From Clostridiales bacterium (GTDB lineage Bacteria > Bacillota > Clostridia > Saccharofermentanales > Saccharofermentanaceae), in NCBI GenBank assembly GCA_017510605.1, contig JAFWMQ010000011.1:1-64000 (forward strand): DNA of 64,000 bases, in the 5' to 3' direction. The notes below the pieces were generated by a model, which was given only the letters and a program-made list of their open reading frames with translations, made no database searches and was not told the origin of the DNA. This document shows, in pieces, positions 27,591 through 35,887 of this stretch (the first letter of the stretch is position 1; each line of letters begins with the position of its first letter). A program made the translations under genes and the position numbers.

Positions 27591-28669
27591 TGGCAATGGA
27601 TCTATACGAAGCTAAGAAGGCCTATCTTGATAAAAAGGCTGTGATGAGAGCGCAGCTTTTTAGGGAGCCTGATCTCATATATCTGTTCTTTGAATTGACC
27701 AGGAGCTGCAATGAGAAGTGTTTTCATTGCGGCAGCAGTTGTGCGCCCGGACTCGGACACGGTCCTGACAAAGAAGCATTTAAAGCAGTATTGGATGATG
27801 TAAAGGAACATTTCGATCTGAAAAACCTGCAGTTATGTATCACGGGAGGAGAACCGCTCCTGTATCCCGGTTTTGCTGATCTGTTAGGGTACGCGAACGA
27901 GCAGGGTTTCCGCTGGGGAATGACGACGAATGCAACTCTCATTACCAAGGATGTAGCTAAAATGCTTGAAGATACAGGTATGGGAACCGTGTCTGTAAGC
28001 ATTGATGGTCTCCGCGAGACACACGACAGACAGAGGGGTCTTAAGGGCGGTTACGATAAGGCGATGCAGGGCATTCAGAACCTGATCGACAGGAAGGCTT
28101 TCAGGCATATTCAGGTTACAACAGTTGTCAATCATAAGAACATCGGTGAACTCGATGAGCTGTATCAGATCCTGGACGGGATCGATATTGATTCGTGGCG
28201 TGTCATCGGTATAGAACCGATGGGAAGAGCGCTTGATTATCCGGATATGCTTTTAACGCCTGATGATCAGAAATATCTGTTTAACTATATACGCGATAAA
28301 CGGGAGCAGGGCATACCGGTCAACTACGGTTGTTCCCATTTCCTGGGACTTGAATTCGAAAGGGAAGTCAGGGACTGGTTCTTCTATTGCGGAGCAGGAA
28401 CCCACACCGCGGCTATAAGGATCAACGGTGACATAACAGCGTGCCTTGATATCGAAGACAGACCGGAATTTGTCCAGGGCAATATTGCAACTGACAAGTT
28501 CAGTGATGTATGGTTTAACAGGTTCCAGGAGTTCAGAAAGCCGTTATCTTCGCTCTGCAAGGATTGTCAGGACTGCGAATACGAGAAGTGGTGTGCCGGA
28601 GGATCGAGGCACAGCTTTGACTTCGATAACTGCAGGCAGAGGGTCTGCTTTAAAGACATTCTCTTTTAA
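27590..28669 (+). CDS. Radical SAM/SPASM enzyme, candidate maturase of the VYGPP protein
   Basis: 359 residues counted from the ATG at 27590, which overlaps the preceding stop as TGATG. A TTG three bases earlier or an ATG at 27596 are alternatives. The SAM-binding [4Fe-4S] motif is C40, C44, C47 (CNEKCFHC), followed by ITGGEPLLYPG and a VSIDG strand. The C-terminal 90 residues have the SPASM pattern with eight Cys (FYCGAG, DITACLD, then CKDCQDCEYEKWC and two more), enough for two auxiliary clusters. SPASM enzymes modify peptides or enzyme-borne residues. The coupling to the five-repeat protein makes that its likely substrate. Confidence 0.93.
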   Translation: MAMDLYEAKKAYLDKKAVMRAQLFREPDLIYLFFELTRSCNEKCFHCGSSCAPGLGHGPDKEAFKAVLDDVKEHFDLKNLQLCITGGEPLLYPGFADLLGYANEQGFRWGMTTNATLITKDVAKMLEDTGMGTVSVSIDGLRETHDRQRGLKGGYDKAMQGIQNLIDRKAFRHIQVTTVVNHKNIGELDELYQILDGIDIDSWRVIGIEPMGRALDYPDMLLTPDDQKYLFNYIRDKREQGIPVNYGCSHFLGLEFEREVRDWFFYCGAGTHTAAIRINGDITACLDIEDRPEFVQGNIATDKFSDVWFNRFQEFRKPLSSLCKDCQDCEYEKWCAGGSRHSFDFDNCRQRVCFKDILF

Positions 28670-28728
28670 TAATTTATTGTTAAGTGTATTATAAAAGTTA
28701 CTGAACATCCTCTTCAGGAGAAGCTTTT

Positions 28729-29532
28729 ATGCACCGGAAAATCGCGATCATTACAGGCAGTTCATCAGGCATAGGAAAGGCGTTCCTTGAGCTTACGGCC
28801 GGCGATAACGGTGAATTCTTTAAAACCCCTTTTGACGAGATATGGGCAATAGCAAGACGTGAAGATGCTTTGAAAGAAATCGCGTCTTCTGTCGGCAATG
28901 GCAGGATAATTCCGATTGCGGCTGACCTGTCAGACGATTCAGGTATCACTGTTATCGAGAATAAGCTTAAAGCAGAAGAACCTGATGTCGGACTGCTTAT
29001 CAACTCGGCAGGAATGGGGATCAAGGGTAAGGTCATGGATAAATCCCCCAAGGCTCTTGATGACACAATCAGTATCAACTGCAGCGCATTAAGCCGGATG
29101 ATCAGGATCTGTGTGCCCTATATGAGATCCGGCGAAAACGGCCGCGCAAAGATAATCAACATAGCATCATCTGCAGGGTTCCTTCCGCAGCCTGGATTTG
29201 CGTGTTATGCAGCCAGCAAATCCTATGTCATATCATTCTCCAGAGCTATGAGCTGTGAATTAAAACCTCTAAGGATCGATGTTATGGCTGTGTGTCCCGG
29301 ACCGGTCGCAACGGATTTCCAGAGGAGGGCTACGGAGGGTAAAGAAACTGACTTTACTGACTGGCGCAAAAACTTCGTCATTGATCCCGTAAAGCTGTCA
29401 AGGAAGTCTCTTAAGGCATCCGCGAGGGGAAGAAAACTGTTTGTATATCCGTTTTCGCAAAAGTTATTACACCTTGCTTCAAAGATCATTCCGGTGTCGT
29501 GGATACTGGGATTTGAGAGCAGGAATATATAA
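28729..29532 (+). CDS. Short-chain dehydrogenase/reductase
   Basis: 267-residue NAD(P)-dependent oxidoreductase of the classical SDR family. The nucleotide-binding motif is TGSSSGIGK near residues 7-15, and NSAGMG replaces the usual NAG. The active site Ser is in NIASSAG, and the catalytic Tyr and Lys are in CYAASK. The C-terminal part has VCPGPVATDF. The substrate is unknown. Many such single SDR genes in Clostridia act on acyl chains or sugars. AGGAG precedes the ATG. The small SCP2-like gene starts 30 bp after it, so both may be in one operon. Confidence 0.9.
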   Translation: MHRKIAIITGSSSGIGKAFLELTAGDNGEFFKTPFDEIWAIARREDALKEIASSVGNGRIIPIAADLSDDSGITVIENKLKAEEPDVGLLINSAGMGIKGKVMDKSPKALDDTISINCSALSRMIRICVPYMRSGENGRAKIINIASSAGFLPQPGFACYAASKSYVISFSRAMSCELKPLRIDVMAVCPGPVATDFQRRATEGKETDFTDWRKNFVIDPVKLSRKSLKASARGRKLFVYPFSQKLLHLASKIIPVSWILGFESRNI

Positions 29533-29562
29533 TAAAAATCTACGATGTGAGAGGTGAACTGT

Positions 29563-29898
29563 ATGCAGAAAAAGAAGATCGAACCAACATTCGGAAGCAT
29601 TTTCAGGGCAATAGAGGATAAGGTATCCAATGTGTCTTTTCTTCAGGATACAGCCACACAAATTACGCTGAACGGCAACCTGGATAATCTTCCGTTATAC
29701 GTAAAGATCGAAGACGGAATGCCTGAGGTTGCTCCTTACGAATACATTAATGCACCTTTTTATATCGACGCTGACGCAGGCACTCTTGCTTCGGTCTTAA
29801 ACGGCGAAAAGAGCTTTGTTGTAGCAGTTTCCCAGGGAAGCATAACGATAAACGGAGATGCCGCTCAGGCACTGGTTTTCTGCTCTACTCTGTTCTGA
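29563..29898 (+). CDS. SCP2-like small lipid-binding domain protein
   Basis: 111 residues from the ATG at 29563, which has GAGAGGTG just upstream. An in-frame GTG at 29554 is part of that ribosome site. The pattern APFYIDADAGTLASVLNGEKS...VSQGSITINGDAAQALVF matches the second half of sterol-carrier-protein-2 domains, where a strand-turn-strand with GxIxIxGD closes a lipid pocket. The N-terminal half is short. The position after an SDR gene is compatible with a role in lipid handling, but this is only suggestive. Confidence 0.6.
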   Translation: MQKKKIEPTFGSIFRAIEDKVSNVSFLQDTATQITLNGNLDNLPLYVKIEDGMPEVAPYEYINAPFYIDADAGTLASVLNGEKSFVVAVSQGSITINGDAAQALVFCSTLF

Positions 29899-29936
29899 AA
29901 ACTCAAAGATTCTTGAAAGCATGTTGCTAACTGGTT

Positions 29937-29945
29937 TGATATAAT
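29937..29945 (+). promoter_or_regulatory. Extended -10 promoter placing the transcript start at the ATG
   Basis: TGATATAAT is a consensus extended -10 element. Seven bases after it the transcript would start at about 29952, while the next gene's ATG is at 29954, with no Shine-Dalgarno sequence between. This suggests a leaderless mRNA. Confidence 0.55.
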
Positions 29946-29953
29946 TACGTGGT

Positions 29954-31531
29954 ATGGCAATTAAACTGAACGGCATTTTTAAAGATAAGATGGTATTCCA
30001 ATGGGGAGTGGAAATCCGCATTTTCGGATACTCTGATAAGACCTGTGTTATCAGGTCTGCTCTTTTTAAGGATGGCGAGGAGATATCATCCGGAACATGC
30101 GGTACAGAGCAGGACGGAAGCTTTCTTGTCTGCATGGGACCTGTTGATGAACCGGGCGGCCCTTACGAGATAAAGATCTATGAGAATGACCGTGAAGACC
30201 GTGTGATCAAAGATGTATATGCGGGAGAGGTATGGCTTGCTGCCGGCGGCGGCAACATGGAATATCCGCTTACAAGATCAGAATTTGCCAAGTTTATTAT
30301 TCCCAAGATCGGTAATACGGAGATCAGGTATTATAAAGTTCCTTCTTTCGGTCATATGAATGAAGCGCAGGCCAAGGCCGAAGAAGAGGCGGAATGGTTA
30401 GATGTCAACAGTGAGACTGCAGGCCAGATGAGCGCTGTGGCTTTTTACTTTGCAAGAGAACTGGAATCCAGACTTGATGCGAAGATCGCTATTATCCAGT
30501 GCTGTTCCACAAGATCGACCATAGACAACTGGCAAAGTGTTGATTCTTTACTTACGACCAAAGAGGGAAGACAGTATATCAGGGATTTTGATGACGCTGC
30601 TTCCGAACTGACTTCTGAAGAATATGATGAAGCAGAAGCAGAATACAAAGAGAAGTACAGAGCTTATAATGAACTGCTTCAGGCAACACTGAAAGAAGAT
30701 CCGTGGCTCACATATCCTGAAGCAGATGAGAAGATTGGTCCTGCCCCGTGGCCCGCACCGATTGGTCACAAATCGGCAAGACATCCGGGATCTGCTTTTG
30801 AGTGCATGATACTCCGCATCGCGCCCTATACTCTGAGAGGAGTGATCTTCTATCAGGGTGAGGCGGATACTGACGGACATCAGTCAGAGTACGGACATGT
30901 TTTCGAGACAATGATAAAAGAGTGGCGTGATGTATTTTTCGACGATCAGCTGCCATTCATTTTCTGCCAGCTTCCGATGTATATTTCCAAAGACCGGAAA
31001 TATATGGGATTTGACGATATGTCCTGGCCGCTTCTGCGCGAACAGCAGCAGATAGTTGCCATTGACATGCCTAATGTGTATATGGCAGTCACTGTTGACT
31101 GCGGTGAGTTTAATAATCTGTTCCCGTCTAATAAGAAGATACCGGGTGACAGGTTGGCTTTACTTGCCGAGAAATTTGTATATGGCTTCGCGAAGGTTGA
31201 TGCCGTATCACCGTTCATAATTGATGCAAGACGCGGCGAAGGCGTGGAGATCTCTTTTGGCGGTGATTATCTGTTGCTGAATCTTACAGCCGGATTTGGT
31301 CCTGATGATTCAGGATTTGAAGTCGCAGGTGAAGACGGCAAGTTTTTCCCTGCAGAAGCCAATGTTGATTTTGACGGAAAGACGGTCCTTCTTTCCTGTC
31401 CTATGGTTGAGTTCCCTTCGAAGGTAAGGTATGCGTTTTTCTCATACGGACCTACTCCGCTTCATGCCCAGAACGGTCTGACCGCAACGCCTTTCCAGGT
31501 AAGGATAGATAAGGATCTGGGTGGTGTCTGA
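29954..31531 (+). CDS. Sialate O-acetylesterase-like protein lacking the usual catalytic Ser motif
   Basis: 525 residues with the layout of 9-O-acetylesterases (SASA family): an N-terminal beta domain, the esterase core interrupted by a helical insert, then a C-terminal beta domain. The block VIFYQGEADTDGHQSEY matches the conserved YQGE part with its downstream catalytic region. However, the block usually read as GQSNMEFPL is GGGNMEYPL here, so Gly stands where the nucleophile Ser is expected. No signal peptide is present. It may be an inactive or repurposed family member or use another residue. The gene has no ribosome site and is probably leaderless. Confidence 0.8.
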   Translation: MAIKLNGIFKDKMVFQWGVEIRIFGYSDKTCVIRSALFKDGEEISSGTCGTEQDGSFLVCMGPVDEPGGPYEIKIYENDREDRVIKDVYAGEVWLAAGGGNMEYPLTRSEFAKFIIPKIGNTEIRYYKVPSFGHMNEAQAKAEEEAEWLDVNSETAGQMSAVAFYFARELESRLDAKIAIIQCCSTRSTIDNWQSVDSLLTTKEGRQYIRDFDDAASELTSEEYDEAEAEYKEKYRAYNELLQATLKEDPWLTYPEADEKIGPAPWPAPIGHKSARHPGSAFECMILRIAPYTLRGVIFYQGEADTDGHQSEYGHVFETMIKEWRDVFFDDQLPFIFCQLPMYISKDRKYMGFDDMSWPLLREQQQIVAIDMPNVYMAVTVDCGEFNNLFPSNKKIPGDRLALLAEKFVYGFAKVDAVSPFIIDARRGEGVEISFGGDYLLLNLTAGFGPDDSGFEVAGEDGKFFPAEANVDFDGKTVLLSCPMVEFPSKVRYAFFSYGPTPLHAQNGLTATPFQVRIDKDLGGV

Positions 31532-31532
31532 T

Positions 31533-31964
31533 ATGAATATTGCTTTTTTTACACGTCCTAAACAGGAGATCACATATCTCTATTCTGATTATACTGTCCG
31601 CCAGGCTCTCGAAAAGATGCACAGCAGTTCCTACATGGCTGTCCCTGTTCTTGACCGTGAAGGCCATTATATCGCTACATTAAGCGAAGGCGATCTTCTT
31701 TGGTTTATCGTCAAAGGAGAAGGCGGGGAACCGCACACCATGGCGATCGAGAATCTCGAGCAGTTCAAGCTTACGGATATCGGGCTGAATACCCACAAGA
31801 ATCTGCCGGTATCCATAAGTTCATCTATAGAAGATCTGATAATTAGATCTATGGAGACAAACTTCGTGCCGATAACTGATGACCGTGGAATATTCATCGG
31901 GATCGTAACCCGGAGATCGATCATTAAACATTATTATGAGAAAAATATACTGCCGCACGAGTGA
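31533..31964 (+). CDS. Two-CBS-domain protein
   Basis: 143 residues made of a pair of CBS motifs, which bind adenosine nucleotides. The first runs over TVRQALEKM...VPVLDREGHYIATLSEGDLL and the second over SIEDLIIRSM...VPITDDRGIFIGIVTRRSI. No other domain is attached, so it is a stand-alone sensor module of unknown partner. The ATG at 31533 directly follows the stop of the esterase-like gene (31531). An in-frame GTG at 31521 would overlap it. The stop codon lies in the loop of the terminator hairpin. Confidence 0.85.
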   Translation: MNIAFFTRPKQEITYLYSDYTVRQALEKMHSSSYMAVPVLDREGHYIATLSEGDLLWFIVKGEGGEPHTMAIENLEQFKLTDIGLNTHKNLPVSISSSIEDLIIRSMETNFVPITDDRGIFIGIVTRRSIIKHYYEKNILPHE

Positions 31965-31988
31965 TCCGTTGCGGCAGTTGTTTTTTTG
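31950..31988 (+). terminator. Terminator overlapping the end of the CBS gene
   Basis: CTGCCGCA pairs with TGCGGCAG, followed by TTGTTTTTTT. The TGA stop at 31962-31964 lies in the loop. Confidence 0.85.
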
Positions 31989-31997
31989 ACTCTTCGG

Positions 31998-32130
31998 AGG
32001 AACATATACGTTGTATTTGCGGGTAGATTTGCGGGTACGCCCTCACGTTTACCCTCAAATTACTTCAACGTAAGTTGTATTCGCGGGTCAATTTCCTTCA
32101 AACGCTCGAAAAAGAGTTGTCCCGAAGCGC
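31998..32130 (-). repeat. Dispersed intergenic repeat, copy 1
   Basis: Read on the minus strand it runs from GGGACAACTCTTTTT through AATTTGAGGGTAAACGTGA and ACCCGCAAATACAAC to TATATGTTCC. The same order of blocks is found on the plus strand at 35888-36030. Both copies fill the space between two convergent genes. Here the nonamer part is short. Confidence 0.7.
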
Positions 32131-32138
32131 CTTTATGT

Positions 32139-33518
32139 TCAGATATCTGCAAGATCCGGTGTGATCTTCTTTTTGCGGAGCTTTTTCTTGAGCTTTTTGC
32201 TTTCTTTGATCTCCTGCTTGACCGGAGCAAAATCCTTCAGGTCCATCATTTCCGAAAGAAGCGGTATCTCGGGCTTATACCGTGACGACATAATGAGTTC
32301 CAGAGCTCTGTCTTCCGTGCGGATCCTTAAGAACCTTGCGCACTGTTCTATATAGACAGGCTGTCCTCCGTGTTTTTCGCACAGGTCACTCCACGAGACT
32401 ACATAAGGCTTGCGGATAAGTCTTTTGTATACGAGATCAACTTTATCGCCTTCTTTGATCAGCCAGATCCTCGAGCGTTTTGCAAGACGGGCAAATCCGT
32501 GGAAAGTATAGACAGACATCGCAACTTCCATTGAAGGATAGAGCCTGCGCAGTCTTCCGGGGACATGCTTCTCAATCCTCGGTACCGGATCATTGCGTTT
32601 GAAGATTCTGCGAAGGACAGTAGATATATAGACGTCTTTGTAGTACAGGGAAACCCGTTTAAGGATCCTGAACAGGAACAGACCTGCTATGGCGAGGTGG
32701 ACGCTGACGATGAAGCTGATGACAGGCGCAAATATCTGAAGCACCATCAGGATCATGTGCAGGAATGCCTTAATGATCTGCCAGATCAGGCTTGTGCCTT
32801 TTACGGGAATTGCTGCGACTATTACTTCCCAGTTGTCCATACAGGTATAGTTGCAATAATAGAATATCGTGATAGCCACAACAGTGATTCCGGCGATCAG
32901 ATAGGTCTGCCATCCCGGAGCAGCGGTCTTGGCCTTGCCCAGGACGGTAAAGGTCTGTACTGCCAATCCTCCGCCTTTTACTGCCGGCGGATCTGCCTCA
33001 AGAGCATCGTTTGTTACGAACGGCAGAAGTGATATCGATACCGTGCAGATGTAACCGATGAACTTGTCCAGTTTATCAATGGTTTCTTCTGATAGCATCT
33101 TTGATTCCGCGAACGAATGACAAACTATCAATGCTACAGCTACAAGTGTAAGAAATACTGCTGCCCAGGGATTTGCGATCGGAAGCTTGCCGACTTCCCT
33201 GATGATCGGGACTCCGTTCAGGAAATCAGCAATACTGCAAAGCGTCGCAGAATCAGGTGAATATAGAGCGGCATTCTCGATTGAACCGAGAATAGCCAGA
33301 ACTGCCATTGTCGCTGACGGGTTTACTGAAGCAGTAACAGCAGTCGAGAAAGCTCCGCCATAGAATGCAAGATCGGTCGCGAATTTAGCGGTATCCGGCG
33401 CACCAGATGTTCCGAATCCTGCTGCGTAACTTATCGTGGGAATAAGAATAACGCACATGAGTGCAATTAATGCTCCCACGACTCTCTTCAGATGGGTCTT
33501 ATTTAATTCAAGGCTCAT
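32139..33518 (-). CDS. Multi-span membrane protein of unknown function
   Basis: 459 residues. A signal-like first helix (about 12-32) is followed by several hydrophobic helices up to about residue 310, among them a long one near 290. After that comes a basic cytoplasmic tail that ends in a Lys-rich string. The tail has a repeated theme of Arg-rich strands (MEVAMSVYTFHGFARLAKRSR and on) but no domain I recognise. A ribosome site AAGGAGGGG is present. It lies about 160 bp downstream of pilT with a terminator between, so it probably has its own promoter. Confidence 0.75.
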   Translation of the reverse strand: MSLELNKTHLKRVVGALIALMCVILIPTISYAAGFGTSGAPDTAKFATDLAFYGGAFSTAVTASVNPSATMAVLAILGSIENAALYSPDSATLCSIADFLNGVPIIREVGKLPIANPWAAVFLTLVAVALIVCHSFAESKMLSEETIDKLDKFIGYICTVSISLLPFVTNDALEADPPAVKGGGLAVQTFTVLGKAKTAAPGWQTYLIAGITVVAITIFYYCNYTCMDNWEVIVAAIPVKGTSLIWQIIKAFLHMILMVLQIFAPVISFIVSVHLAIAGLFLFRILKRVSLYYKDVYISTVLRRIFKRNDPVPRIEKHVPGRLRRLYPSMEVAMSVYTFHGFARLAKRSRIWLIKEGDKVDLVYKRLIRKPYVVSWSDLCEKHGGQPVYIEQCARFLRIRTEDRALELIMSSRYKPEIPLLSEMMDLKDFAPVKQEIKESKKLKKKLRKKKITPDLADI

Positions 33519-33624
33519 TTGTTCTTCCCCTCCTTAATAATTAAAGAACAAACCGAGGAATAGTCATAATGAATATCCCTTTTCCTGTGTATTATTATAC
33601 AACGAGATTAAAAAACATAAAAAA

Positions 33625-33655
33625 GAGCTGTCTCTTCATTGAAAGAGACAGCCCC
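33625..33655 (-). terminator. Terminator of the pilT gene
   Basis: On the minus strand GGGGCTGTCTCTTTC pairs with GAAGAGACAGCTC, followed by TTTTTTATG. It is just beyond the pilT stop. Confidence 0.85.
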
Positions 33656-33676
33656 GGAATTGATATGAATTGTTTA

Positions 33677-34744
33677 TCAGTAATTGTAATTGGTGATACC
33701 GAGAAGCTTCTCAAGTTCGCTTTGATCGTATGCGGCATCAATAGCTGTCTTTCTTGTAATGAGGCCCAAGTTAACGAGTCTCTGAAGGTCATTATTAAGC
33801 GTATGCATTCCCTGGTGTGCAGCTGACTGGATAGCGCCCGGGATCATCTGGATCTTGTCCTCTAAGATAAGACTCTTGATGGCACTGGTACCGATCATGA
33901 TCTCAGTTGCGAGAGCACGGCCGTTGCCGTCGGTTGTCTGAAGAAGCTGCTGTGAAATAACGCCGCGGATACATGCGGAGAACTGGGAACGGATGGTAGC
34001 CTGCAGATCCATAGGTGAACCGTCGATGATTCTGTTGATGGTCTGTGCAGCGCTTTGCGTATGGAGTGTAGAAAGAACGAGGTGTCCTGTCTCGGCAGCG
34101 GTAATAGCAGCTGAGATCGTCTCGAAGTCACGCATCTCACCTACGAGGATGATATCCGGGTCTTCACGAAGAGCTGAATGAAGCGCATAAGCAAATGACT
34201 TAACGTCGCGTCCCAATTCACGCTGATGGATCATAGCGCGGTTGTGAGGATAGATGTATTCGATAGGATCTTCAATCGTAATGACGTGCTTTGCAACGTT
34301 TTTATTTATATAGTCAACGATTGCGGAAAGAGTGGTCGTCTTGCCGGAACCCGTAGGGCCTGTAACAAGGATGATACCGTTATTGGCTGTAGCGAGTGAC
34401 TTTATTACATCAGGAAGGCCTAAAGCTTCAAATTCAGGTATCTCCGCCATAAGAAGACGAATGCTGCAGGCGAGGTTGTTACGCTGATGATAAACATTAG
34501 CTCTGATTCTGATACCGTTATCGATCATACGTCCGACATCGACGTCTTCGCCGGCTTCAACACGGCTGATCTCCTCAGGCGTCAGGATCGTATAGATCAT
34601 GTCCTGTGCTTCTTCCGCCGTAGGACGCTCATCAAGGATAAAGAGAGTTCCGAATCTTCTTATTGCGAGATTGGTACCTTGAGTAATATGTACATCGGAG
34701 CAGTCACGTGAAATCGCATAATCCATCAGTTCTTCAAAAGTCAT
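33677..34744 (-). CDS. pilT: PilT-like type IV pilus retraction ATPase
   Basis: 355 residues from the ATG at 34744, which has GGAGGTGA seven bases before it. An in-frame GTG three codons upstream lies inside that ribosome site. The family order is clear: an N-terminal segment with SRDCSDVHITQG, Walker A GPTGSGKTT, an Asp box (ITIEDPIEYIYPH), Walker B with LVGEMRDFETISAA, and a His box LVLSTLHTQSA. The PilT hallmark GVISQQLL follows. In relatives the hexamer pulls pili back and drives twitching. No pilin, PilB, PilC or PilD gene lies nearby, so it is an isolated gene here. Confidence 0.92.
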   Translation of the reverse strand: MTFEELMDYAISRDCSDVHITQGTNLAIRRFGTLFILDERPTAEEAQDMIYTILTPEEISRVEAGEDVDVGRMIDNGIRIRANVYHQRNNLACSIRLLMAEIPEFEALGLPDVIKSLATANNGIILVTGPTGSGKTTTLSAIVDYINKNVAKHVITIEDPIEYIYPHNRAMIHQRELGRDVKSFAYALHSALREDPDIILVGEMRDFETISAAITAAETGHLVLSTLHTQSAAQTINRIIDGSPMDLQATIRSQFSACIRGVISQQLLQTTDGNGRALATEIMIGTSAIKSLILEDKIQMIPGAIQSAAHQGMHTLNNDLQRLVNLGLITRKTAIDAAYDQSELEKLLGITNYNY

Positions 34745-34855
34745 ATAAATCACCTCCGGCTGAAAAAATAGATGTTTAGATTATAAAGTAAAACATACCT
34801 GTTTTATATATTTATTTACAAATCAAAAGAATTATTGATGACGGCAAAAGCCGGT

Positions 34856-35332
34856 TCATGATCTGATCACTTCCCATGATTCCTTAAGCCTTTCAAGGCT
34901 CCACGCCGCATTGGCGGGACTGGTTGAAGGCAGACATATTCCTTCGCGGCCGGTTACCGGAAATATATACTTTTTATAAAGCTGATATGCTTTATTGCCG
35001 TTAAGATATATAGCTTTTATATCCGCTGTTTTTGTAATTATCTCTATGTCATTGACGGTAACATTCCGGATGCTCGAATCGGATGAACCGTCGATCTCAC
35101 ATGAAGCGATGACATCCCAAAGCGCAATGTGGTTTCTGAGCAGAAATGATCTCTTTTCGCTGATCGAAAATGGAGTGTCTTCACAAAAGATCCCGGAAGT
35201 AACTTTCCAGAATCTGTTCTGCGGATGACCGTAAAAGAAGCCTTCTTCCCTGGATCTTACGGAAGGAAAACTTCCCAGTATCAGTACGCGTGAGTCTTTA
35301 TCAAAAACAGGAGGTATAGGATGTATGATCAT
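34856..35332 (-). CDS. Uracil/hypoxanthine-DNA glycosylase family protein
   Basis: 158-residue base-excision repair enzyme. LILGSFPSVRSREEGFFYGHPQNRFW matches the start of the Mug-like/HDG (family 6 UDG) group, where GxxP and HPxNxFW line the base pocket. The C-terminal motif LPSTSPANAAW matches the LPSTSPANA helix-cap of hypoxanthine-DNA glycosylases. It probably removes hypoxanthine made by adenine deamination. The gene begins 13 bp after the small zinc-ribbon gene and has no strong ribosome site, so translation may depend on that neighbour. Confidence 0.85.
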   Translation of the reverse strand: MIIHPIPPVFDKDSRVLILGSFPSVRSREEGFFYGHPQNRFWKVTSGIFCEDTPFSISEKRSFLLRNHIALWDVIASCEIDGSSDSSIRNVTVNDIEIITKTADIKAIYLNGNKAYQLYKKYIFPVTGREGICLPSTSPANAAWSLERLKESWEVIRS

Positions 35333-35345
35333 TAATTAAATGATC

Positions 35346-35522
35346 TTATTTATCGCAGTTGGGGCAAATATATTCGCCTTTGCCTGCTCCCGGAACGGGT
35401 ATCATTTTTGTTCCGCAACGACCGCATATAACATCATAGCTTCCAAGATCGCTTTCGCTTTTAATCGTTCCGCCCGCAACGTTCTCAAGTTCGTTAAGAA
35501 CAGACTTCTTATCTTCTTCCAT
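35346..35522 (-). CDS. 58-residue peptide with GG-type leader and zinc ribbon
   Basis: This short gene has GGAGGATAT before its ATG. Residues 1-18 (MEEDKKSVLNELENVAGG) look like a double-glycine leader: charged start, Leu at regular spacing, and Gly-Gly. The rest contains two Cys pairs (CGRCG and CPNC) about 20 residues apart, a small zinc ribbon. It may instead be a plain rubredoxin-like or zinc-ribbon protein in which GG is accidental. A similar combination is found at 47669-47881. It heads a short operon with the DNA glycosylase gene. Confidence 0.75.
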   Translation of the reverse strand: MEEDKKSVLNELENVAGGTIKSESDLGSYDVICGRCGTKMIPVPGAGKGEYICPNCDK

Positions 35523-35587
35523 AGTGATATCCTCCTAGTTTAATCTATTTCTATTTTATCTTAGCCTTTAATATTCTATCCAACAAT

Positions 35588-35836
35588 ATGGGCGTTCATA
35601 TATCAGAAACGACCGTTCATGTGTTTTTATTCAAAGCATTCATCTACTTTATCATTACGTCCTCTGTATGCGTCGGCATAACCATTCTCCTGTGGCAGCT
35701 TCACAAGTACCCGTCAGCATTTATCTCCACGCTGGCAGGATATTTCGCGACACATGTGATCATGATGGTCATCGAATACAGAAAGCTCAAGGCCGACATC
35801 AAAGTCATCAACGAATTGTCAGCGGATAAAGAGTAA
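35588..35836 (+). CDS. Small two-helix membrane protein
   Basis: 82 residues. Two hydrophobic helices (about 10-36 and 44-62) are followed by a charged tail with KLKADIKVINELSADKE. No family is recognised. The ATG lacks a Shine-Dalgarno sequence, as at 29954, so translation may be leaderless or the start may be wrong. The frame is free of stops and its hydrophobic pattern looks like a real membrane protein. A repeat element follows. Confidence 0.5.
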   Translation: MGVHISETTVHVFLFKAFIYFIITSSVCVGITILLWQLHKYPSAFISTLAGYFATHVIMMVIEYRKLKADIKVINELSADKE

Positions 35837-35887
35837 ATAGCATCTTTGTGATGCGCAAACAACAATTCCGTAAGTTGAAAGTATTGG

